Below, piece after piece: positions 57,366 through 64,000 of a stretch of 64,000 nt of DNA. The position numbers and the translations under genes are program-made. The notes under the pieces were generated by a model. It did not search any database. It had not been told where the DNA came from and worked only from the letters and a program-made list of their open reading frames with translations. The stretch lies in the NCBI GenBank assembly GCA_963784995.1, contig CAWATZ010000002.1:744001-808000 (forward strand). The letters run 5' to 3'. Within the stretch, counting starts at the first letter, position 1. Every line of letters begins with the position of its first letter. This DNA comes from CAWATZ01 sp963784995. GTDB taxonomy: Bacteria > Planctomycetota > Planctomycetia > Gemmatales > Gemmataceae.

Positions 57366-60300
57366 ATGAATCCAACTGTATTCGCCATGAAACACCCAAT
57401 CACCACGCTCATGCTGGTGGTGGGTCTGATTGCTGGCGGCGGGCTCGCCTACAGCAAGATGCGCGTGGACATTTTCCCGTCGCTGAACACGCCGAAGATC
57501 TACGTCTTCCTCGATTACATGGGCATGAGCCCCGATCAGATCGAGGGCTTCATCGTCAACCAGCTGGAACTATATTTCCAGTACGTCGATGGCATCCAGG
57601 ACATCGACACGCGCAACATCCAGCAGGTGGCCCTGTGCCGGCTGAAGTTCTTCCCCGGCACGGACATGGGTCAGGCGATGGCCCAGGTAGTGGCCATGTC
57701 CAACCGGGCCATGTCCTGGATGCCCAAGGGCACTCTGCCGCCCATGATCATGCGCATGGACGATGGCAGCGTCCCGGTCGGTTACCTCGTCTTTGAGAGC
57801 AAGGAAACGTCTCTGGGACTCCTGGGCGACCTGGCCCAGAACGTGATCCGGCCGCTGGTGCAGAAATACGTTCCGGGCACGGTGGCCATTTCGCCCTTCG
57901 GTCCCAACATGCGCTCCATCGTCGTCACCGTCGATCCGCACAAGCTCCTGACGTACAACCTGGACCCGCAGCAAATCCTCGAGGCCCTGGCCAAGGGGAA
58001 CACCATCATCCCGGCGGGCAACATCTACGTCCACGACTTGATGCCCATGGTGGCCAACAACGCCACGGTAGAAAGAAACCTCAAGGAGATGGGTGCCATC
58101 CCGCTGAAACTGGGACAGAACGTCTATCTGCGCGACGTGGCGACCATCAAGGACGACGTGGACATCACTTACGGCCATGCCCTGGTCAACGGCAAGAAGT
58201 CGGTCTATCTGCCCATCATCAAGAAGGACACCGGCTCGACCTTGACCGTGGTCGCCGACATCCACAAGGCGCTGCCGATCTTCCGCGAGAAGGTGCCCAA
58301 GGACGTTTCCATCGACTTCGAGTTCGACGAATCGCCGACCGTGGTGGCCGCCGTCGAGAGCGTGGCGACCGAAGGTCTGATCGGCGCCGGCCTGACGGGC
58401 CTGATGATCTTGCTGTTCCTGGGCGACCTGCGCAGCGTGATCGTGGTGGTGTCCAACATCCCCCTGGCCCTGCTCGGCGCCCTGTTCGGGCTGTACGTGA
58501 CGGGCAACACGATCAACATCATGTCGCTGGGCGGCATGGCCCTGGCCATCGGCATCCTCGTGGACGAGGCCACGGTGACCATCGAGAACGTCCACGTGCA
58601 GATGGGCCATACCAAGAACGTGGCCACGTCGGTGCTGCACGCCAGCAATGCGACGGCTGTGCCGCGGCTTCTGGCCTTGCTCTGTATCCTGTCGGTGTTT
58701 ATCCCGGCGTTCATCATGGGCGACCCGCTCCGCTCGCTGTTCATGCCCCTGACCCTGGGCGTCGGCTTCGCCATGATCTCGTCGTACCTGCTCTCCAGCA
58801 CGTTCGTGCCGATCCTGTGCGTTTACCTGCTGAAACACATGGGTCACAGCCACGGCGAGGAGAAAAAAGGACTGTTCGATCGGATGCTCAAAGGGTATGG
58901 CAAGCTGGTGTCCTGGTTCGTTCACGCCCGCTGGCTGATAGTGCCGGCCTACCTGGGCGCCTGTGCCCTGATCCTGGTGTTTCTGGGAATGGAAGTGGGC
59001 ACCGAACTGTTTCCGCAGATCGATTCGGGGCAATTCGTGCTGCGTTTTCGGCCGCCCCCCGGCTCGAACTTCGATCTGACCCGTGAGATGGCCTTGAAAT
59101 GTTTGCAGGAGATTGAGAAAGAGGCCGGGGCCGAGAACATCGACATCACCATGGGCTACGTCGGCCAGGTGGCCCCGAACTTCGGCATCAACAACATGGT
59201 GCTGTTCATGCGGGGGCCTGACGACGGCCAGCTGCGCGTCGCCTTCAAGGAAACGTGTAAGATCAAGCTGGTGGAGTTTCGCGAGCATCTCCGCAAGGTC
59301 CTCCCCGAGCGGATTGTCCCGTGGATGACCCAGAGACTGGTGAAGGGAGGCATGTCCAGCTCCAATGCACAAAAGCAAGCCAAATTGTGTACCTTCGGGT
59401 TCGAGCCGGGCGACATCGTTACCTCGGTGATGAGCTTCGGCTCCATGACGCCGATCGCGGTTCGCCTGGTCGGTCCCGATCTGAAGCTGGTCCGGCAGCA
59501 CACCGAAAAGATCGTTGCCGAGATGAGGAAGATCCCCTGTCTCCGCGACGTGCAGATTGAACAGCAGCTCGACTATCCGACCGTCGAGGTCAACATCGAC
59601 CGCGAGAAGGCCGGCCTGAGCAGCGCCACGGTCGAGGACGTGAAGCACGCCCTGGTCATGGCGACCTCTTCGACCCGGTTCACCAACCTCAACTACTGGG
59701 TGGACACCAAGACCGGCTTCGATTACCTGGTCCAGATTCAGCTGCCGGCCCTCCGCGTCGGAAAAGCGGAAGACGTCGAGATCTTGCCGCTGAAATCGGT
59801 CAACCCGCTGGTCGATCTGAAGATTCGCGACGTGGCCGAGGTCCGTAAGGGTGTGCGGGCTGGCGAGATCGATCGCAACATGTCGCAGCGTTACCTGACG
59901 GTGACCGCCAACGTCGAGCACTCCGACATGGGTCGGGCCTCCACTCAGGTCGAGGAGGCCCTGAAAAGGGTCAACGAGAGCCAGTGGTCACCGGCCCAGG
60001 GCCCCAATGGGGAGCAGGGCTGGCAGAACAACGTCACCAGCGACTTCTTCAAAGGTGGTGCGACCCCGCCGAACAAGCCGCCTCGTGGCGTCACCGTGGA
60101 AACCATGGGCCAGCTGCCCCCGATGCAAGCCATGTTCCTGGCCCTGGGCATTGGTCTGGTCGTCGCCGTCTTCGTGATCTTCGTGCTGCTGACGGCCTAC
60201 TTCGAGTCGCCGCGGCTGGCCCTGATCTCGATCGGCGCCGTGCCGGGCGTGCTGGCTGGCATCGCCACCATCCTCTACTGCACCCACACGGGTCTGAACA

Positions 60301-60941
60301 TCGAATCGTTCATGGGCTCGATCATGTGTCTGGGCGTCTCGGTGTCCAACTCCGTCATGCTGGTCACGTTCATGAACGAGCACTGGCGGGCCGGCAAGCC
60401 CTCGGTCCAATCGGCCATCCTTGGTGCCGGCGAACGGCTACGGCCGATCCTGATGACGGCCTGTGCGATGACGGTGGGCATGGTGCCGATGGCCCTGGCC
60501 CTGGAGAAGGGCAGCCAGATGCAGGCCCCGCTCGGCCTGGCGGTCATCGGCGGCCTGGTGATGTCCACCTTCGCCACCTTGCTGGTGCTGCCCTCCGTCT
60601 TCGCGGTGGTGATTGGAGGAAAGGTGTCGCGCTCGCCGTCGATCTACCCGGACGATCCGGAAAGCACCTACTACGACCCGCTGGTCTACGCTCACACGGA
60701 CGACACCGGCCATGAGCTTCCTCCTCCGGCCGGCCATGCACCCGTGTCGCATCCGCATCACCCGGATGATCACCTGATCGGGGAGTGGCGCGAGCTGTCT
60801 CCTCTGCCGGCAACCCTCGATCTCGAGGGACCCGGCCAGGGGCCCCCGGCCGACACGCCGGAGGGGACACGCGGGTCAGAAGGGCGCTCCCCGGACGGAC
60901 CCGGCGGACCCGGTGGACCCGACGCGACCGGCAGGCGGTGA
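57366..60941 (+). CDS. RND-type efflux permease (HAE/CusA-like)
   Basis: 1191 residues from ATG 57366 (MNPTVFAMKHPITTLMLVV). The first transmembrane span is followed by KMRVDIFPSLNTPKIYVFLD; the TM4-like segment GMALAIGILVDEATVTIENV carries acidic residues (Asp-Glu) for the proton relay, where most RND pumps have Asp-Asp. A second half with VFVIFVLLTAYFESPRLALI and SIMCLGVSVSNSVMLVTFMN completes the pseudo-duplicate. The C-terminus is a histidine/proline-rich tail (PAGHAPVSHPHHPDDH) that might bind metals. It is followed after 228 bases by its adaptor, and by a second, very similar pump at 63428. Probable export of metal or hydrophobic compounds. Confidence 0.92.
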   Translation: MNPTVFAMKHPITTLMLVVGLIAGGGLAYSKMRVDIFPSLNTPKIYVFLDYMGMSPDQIEGFIVNQLELYFQYVDGIQDIDTRNIQQVALCRLKFFPGTDMGQAMAQVVAMSNRAMSWMPKGTLPPMIMRMDDGSVPVGYLVFESKETSLGLLGDLAQNVIRPLVQKYVPGTVAISPFGPNMRSIVVTVDPHKLLTYNLDPQQILEALAKGNTIIPAGNIYVHDLMPMVANNATVERNLKEMGAIPLKLGQNVYLRDVATIKDDVDITYGHALVNGKKSVYLPIIKKDTGSTLTVVADIHKALPIFREKVPKDVSIDFEFDESPTVVAAVESVATEGLIGAGLTGLMILLFLGDLRSVIVVVSNIPLALLGALFGLYVTGNTINIMSLGGMALAIGILVDEATVTIENVHVQMGHTKNVATSVLHASNATAVPRLLALLCILSVFIPAFIMGDPLRSLFMPLTLGVGFAMISSYLLSSTFVPILCVYLLKHMGHSHGEEKKGLFDRMLKGYGKLVSWFVHARWLIVPAYLGACALILVFLGMEVGTELFPQIDSGQFVLRFRPPPGSNFDLTREMALKCLQEIEKEAGAENIDITMGYVGQVAPNFGINNMVLFMRGPDDGQLRVAFKETCKIKLVEFREHLRKVLPERIVPWMTQRLVKGGMSSSNAQKQAKLCTFGFEPGDIVTSVMSFGSMTPIAVRLVGPDLKLVRQHTEKIVAEMRKIPCLRDVQIEQQLDYPTVEVNIDREKAGLSSATVEDVKHALVMATSSTRFTNLNYWVDTKTGFDYLVQIQLPALRVGKAEDVEILPLKSVNPLVDLKIRDVAEVRKGVRAGEIDRNMSQRYLTVTANVEHSDMGRASTQVEEALKRVNESQWSPAQGPNGEQGWQNNVTSDFFKGGATPPNKPPRGVTVETMGQLPPMQAMFLALGIGLVVAVFVIFVLLTAYFESPRLALISIGAVPGVLAGIATILYCTHTGLNIESFMGSIMCLGVSVSNSVMLVTFMNEHWRAGKPSVQSAILGAGERLRPILMTACAMTVGMVPMALALEKGSQMQAPLGLAVIGGLVMSTFATLLVLPSVFAVVIGGKVSRSPSIYPDDPESTYYDPLVYAHTDDTGHELPPPAGHAPVSHPHHPDDHLIGEWRELSPLPATLDLEGPGQGPPADTPEGTRGSEGRSPDGPGGPGGPDATGRR

Positions 60942-61169
60942 CCGGAGCCACGATCCCGGCCGGCCGCCCGAGCAGTCACCGCCTGGAGGCTGAACTCTCC
61001 GCAGCCTCTGAAACGCTCTGCCGAGCCTCACCCGGCCAGTTCACCGCTCGCCCCGTCCCAATGGGTCGGAGCGAGCGGGGCTGGCGGAGAAGAGGCTTGT
61101 GCCTGAAAGTCCTGATGCCCGCCACGTGGCGGGGAAGTTATTCGCGCCCTTTACCTGGAGATCCTTGAG

Positions 61170-62668
61170 ATGTACCGTGCCCTTTCACTTTGCAAACGTA
61201 TCGGCCGTTCCTGGTGGTCCCTCGTGTGTTTGGGCCTGGTTACCGTCGTCGCCCCGGGCTGTGCCAAACACGAGAAAGAGGTCAAGAGCGTCGCGGAGCC
61301 GCCCTCGGTCGATCTCATCCAGCCGGCCACTCGAACGATCACGCGGATCGTTGGACAACCGAGCTTCATCGAGAGTTACGAGCGCACCTCGATCTATCCG
61401 AAGGTGACCGGCTACATCGAGAAGTGGTTCGTGGACATTGGCGACAAGGTCAAGAAGGGCCAGACGCTGGCCATCCTCTTCGTGCCTGAGCTGCGCGAGG
61501 ACTGGGAGACGAAGAAGGCCACGGTCGAGCTGGACCGGGAAAAGGTCGATCTGGCGCGCAAGATCGTTGAAGTGGCCAAGGCCGACGTCCAGGCGGCCGA
61601 GGCCCACTTGCAGGAGGCCAAGGCGATCCTGGACCAGTACCAATCCCAGGTGGATCGCTGGGACGTGGAATGCAAGCGGCTGCGCGGCCTGGTTGCCAAG
61701 GGGATCGTCGATGCGCAGATCCTCCTGGAATCGGAAAACCAGCTGCGCTCCAGCACCGCTTCGAGAGACACGGCCAAGGCGACCATCCTGAAGGCGGAAG
61801 CGGAACTGCTTTCCAAGAAGGCCACCGAGGCCCAGGATGAGGTCAGCGTCAAGGTCGCCGCAAGGGACTTGCAGGTGGCCATAAGCGACGCCAAGCGGCT
61901 AGAGGCCTGGGTCGGCTACCTGACGCTGCAGGCGCCCTACGACGGCATCATCGTGGCCCGCAATGCCAACACCGGCGACTACGTCTCGCCCGCCCAGGGC
62001 GATCCCACGACCATGGCGCGGGCGCCGCACCTGTCGCCCAGTGGGACTTCGGCCCCAATCTACGTGATTGATCGCACGGACGTCGTCCGGGTCTTCGTGG
62101 ACGTTCCGGAACAGGACGCGAACTTCATCCACGGCGAATCCGCGCTGGGCAAGGGCGACGGCACGCCGGCCACCGTGCTGGCGCGGGCCTATCGGGACGA
62201 ACCGATTCACGGCACCGTCACGCGCACCTCCTGGGCCCTCAACGTCAAGAGCCGAACGCTCCGGGCCGAGATCGATCTGCCGAACAAGGGCAGCCAGATC
62301 CTCCCGGGCATGTACGCCTTTGGCAAGGTCATCATCGAGCGCCCCGCGCGCGGGCCCTGCCGGTGAAGGCCATGACCTACATTGGCGAGAAAACCTACTT
62401 CTGGAAGTACGACAACGGCAAGGCGATCAAGACCGAAGTCCAGACGGGCATCAGCGATGGCGAATGGATCGAGGTCACCAACCGCCAGCTGCCACCCGCA
62501 CCCAACGGCGCTGATCCCTGGACCCCGATCGACGGCTCTGAACAGGTGATCGTGGCCGAGGACCTGTCGATCCTCACCGACGGCGGCCCAGTCGCTTGCT
62601 CGAACGCACCAGCCAAGAACGAGGTGGCCAAGGCCAAAACGGATAGTCGGGCGCCAGCCGCCGACTAG
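61170..62668 (+). CDS. RND efflux periplasmic adaptor lipoprotein, one frameshift
   Basis: ATG 61170 (MYRALSLCKRIGRSWWSL) gives a lipoprotein signal with VTVVAPGC as lipobox. A barrel-sandwich hybrid follows: YPKVTGYIEKWFVDIGDKVK with KKGQTLAILFVPEL, a long helical hairpin (ELDREKVDLARKIVEVAKAD, ESENQLRSSTASRDTAKA), then LTLQAPYDGIIVARNANTGD. Near 62350 a single frameshift separates the final about 100 residues (AMTYIGEKTYFWKYDNGKA), which are the membrane-proximal domain. Joined length about 499. It bridges the RND pump with an outer-membrane factor that is not in this window. Confidence 0.88.
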
Positions 62669-62763
62669 CCGTGGTTTCCAAACGCCGTAGGACGGCTCTC
62701 CCGAGCCGTCTGGACGGCTCGGGAGAGCCGTCCTACAGGGTTTGTTAGCCGTGGTTTCCAAAC
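62666..62763. repeat. Direct-repeat-flanked palindrome (REP-like)
   Basis: A perfect palindrome with 24-base arms, 62687-62710 and 62713-62736, and a 2-base loop (arm begins GTAGGACGGCTCTCCCGAG). It is flanked by direct repeats of TAGCCGTGGTTTCCAAAC at 62666-62683 and 62746-62763. The element begins at the stop codon of the adaptor gene and could terminate transcription. Confidence 0.85.
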
Positions 62764-63427
62764 CCCTCTGGCTCCCATCCCGAAGCGGAGGGAGTCAGAG
62801 GGTGTGTTCGCAGTACCGGCTTGAGCCGGTCTTCGCCCCCAAACCGCCTGAAGGCGTAACTGCACACTGGGCTTGCTATCTTACTCTCCCTCCCTGAAGT
62901 TGGGAGGGGGTCAGGGGGTGTTTTGTCACAGTCTCCTGGTCTTGTCCCAACAGGTGTCGAAGGACGGCCCTTCTGAGCCGTCTTTCACACCACCCGCCCC
63001 GTTAGAGTTCGCGGACAAACCTGCACAAGCCAGAAGTGCCAGCGAGGCGTAACGTCTTCCCTCGCTAGCGTTTCGGGCTTGTGTGAGGAACTTCGCCACT
63101 TTTTTTCAAGAAAAACACCTGTCCAGTATTCAATCGGCTCCAATCTGTTAGAATCCACAATTGGGTCTAACGTCCAATCAGGACGATTGGTCGTTGCACT
63201 CGATTCACGTTGCCCGGTTTGATTACCCACTGGACAGACTTGTTTTCAGCCCGTCCATTCAGGAAGCATTCCCGAGTAATCAATTCAATCGGGCAGATCG
63301 ACTTTGACAGTATTGTCAAGCCTGACCAAGTGAACAACCATTTCGGCCATTCCCTGGCCGGACGGACCGGCCACTCAAATATGGATCGGCCCAGGGCATA
63401 GGGGCCGCGCTTGGAAGGTGGCTACGT
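62669..63427. other. Repeat-rich gap before the second RND pump
   Basis: 759 bases without a gene. After the palindrome there are two short degenerate copies of a GAGGGAGTCAGAGGGTGT / GGGAGGGGGTCAGGGGGTGT unit (about 62787-62808, 62903-62925), a GGACGGCCCTTCTGAGCCGTC unit related to the palindrome (about 62963-62983), a CCAATC-5-GATTGG inverted repeat (63174-63190) and the TTGACA-GTAT-TGTCAA element (63304-63319). The last 110 bases probably hold the promoter of the second pump. Confidence 0.6.
63304..63319. promoter_or_regulatory. CusR/CopR-box-like palindrome
   Basis: TTGACA-GTAT-TGTCAA is perfectly symmetrical; its TGACA-N4-TGTCA core has the spacing of the enterobacterial CusR/CopR box. 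It lies 109 bases before ATG 63428. The regulator gene at 54795 is of the same OmpR class. The link is inferred. Confidence 0.5.
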
Positions 63428-64000
63428 ATGAATCCGACCGTCTTCGCCATGAGGCACCCGATCACCACCCTCATGCTGGTGGTGGGTCTGATCAGTGGCG
63501 GCGTCCTCGCCTATGACAAGATGCGGGTGGACATCTTTCCACCTCTGAACACGCCGAAGATCTACGTCTTCCTCGATTACATGGGCATGAGCCCCGAGCA
63601 AGTCGAGGGCTTCATCGTCAACCAGCTGGAACTGTATTTCCAGTACGTCGATGGCATCGCGGACATCGACACGCGCAACATCCAGCAGGTGGCCCTGTGC
63701 CGGCTGTCGTTCTTCCCCGGCACCGACATGGGTCAGGCGATGGCCCAGGTAGTGGCCATGTCCAACCGGGCCATGTCCTGGATGCCCAAGGGCACCTTGC
63801 CGCCCATGATCATGCGCATGGACGCCGGCAGCGTCCCTGTTGGTTACCTCGTCTTTGAGAGCAAGAAAACGTCGCTGGGCATGCTGGGCGACCTGGCCCA
63901 GAACGTGATCCGGCCGCTGGTGCAGAAATACGTTCCAGGCACGGTGGCCATTTCGCCCTTCGGTCCCAACATGCGCTCCATCGTCGTCACCGTCGATCCG
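63428..64000 (+). CDS. Second RND-type efflux permease, partial
   Basis: The frame from ATG 63428 is open to the window's right edge (191 codons seen). The protein start MNPTVFAMRHPITTLMLVVG and much of the following DNA match the first pump closely; differences are few (for example KMRVDIFPPLNTPKIY, GSVPVGYLVFESKKTSLG). It is a tandem paralogue in the same orientation, with a separate promoter-like region. Either substrate specialisation or formation of a heteromeric pump is possible. Confidence 0.92.
   Translation, partial: MNPTVFAMRHPITTLMLVVGLISGGVLAYDKMRVDIFPPLNTPKIYVFLDYMGMSPEQVEGFIVNQLELYFQYVDGIADIDTRNIQQVALCRLSFFPGTDMGQAMAQVVAMSNRAMSWMPKGTLPPMIMRMDAGSVPVGYLVFESKKTSLGMLGDLAQNVIRPLVQKYVPGTVAISPFGPNMRSIVVTVDP

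Noticed and set aside
57570..59921. 783-residue open frame on the minus strand
   Set aside because: Antisense to the RND pump; composition (His/Asp/Gln/Arg rich) is typical of a shadow frame and shows no domain.
62687..62736. Transposon inverted repeats
   Set aside because: Arms are only two bases apart with no coding content, so it is a single palindromic unit, not two element ends.

Overview
The window reads as a chromosomal segment of a planctomycete, most likely Gemmataceae. The pointers are high GC, a BBP7-type outer-membrane barrel with an N-terminal signal peptide, two copies of a lineage-expanded paralogous family (start MTExEW, end HVRGC), many Uma2/antitoxin-like small genes, and several families of palindromic REP-like repeats. 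This assignment is an inference from family content; no rRNA or tRNA gene was seen.

Layout. 1-3.9 kb: end of a GH2-like gene, a PiT phosphate permease and pyrB. 4.0-20.6 kb: a minus-strand operon glnT-solA-soxB ... soxD-soxA-soxG with a divergent class II amidotransferase. Together these look like most of an N-methylglutamate or sarcosine (methylated amine) oxidation pathway. The operon is split between soxB and soxD by a roughly 7.5-8 kb accessory island holding small antitoxin-like genes, paralogous orphan genes and an IS110-type transposase fused to a primase-like CHC2 zinc finger. A diverged copy of the soxB 3' end sits at the far edge of the island. 20.9-33.2 kb: a probable defence cluster with an intact endonuclease III-cytosine C5 methyltransferase fusion, a two-domain histidine-kinase-like ATPase, and, convergent to these, a seven-gene row with two MORC/MutL-like GHKL ATPases and conserved partners. 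All three ATPase genes carry several frameshifts or a stop, while most of their neighbours are open.

33.3-38.5 kb: housekeeping and orphan genes (aspartic-protease-like protein, thioredoxin-like protein, cyclophilin, a 781-residue protein of unknown role). 38.5-48.6 kb: a tightly coupled plus-strand operon that looks like a small specialised-metabolite cluster: zinc alcohol dehydrogenase, AsnB-type amidotransferase, methyltransferase, phosphoesterase, PhyH-like oxygenase, a one-module A-PCP-reductase NRPS, NadR, and the metabolite-traffic protein EboE. A diverged eboE 3' fragment lies 2 kb further on, behind two secreted orphan genes. 48.6-54.5 kb: minus-strand secreted or outer-membrane proteins, a TPR protein and a Uma2 nuclease. 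54.8-64 kb: an OmpR-type regulator and sensor kinase, followed by an RND pump, its adaptor and the start of a second, nearly identical RND pump with a CusR-box-like palindrome upstream.

Single-base frameshifts interrupt many otherwise good genes (near 9130, 44990, 51630, 52735, 55715 and 62350), so part of the breakage may be assembly error. The lesions are much denser in the 23-32 kb ATPase genes, which suggests real decay there.
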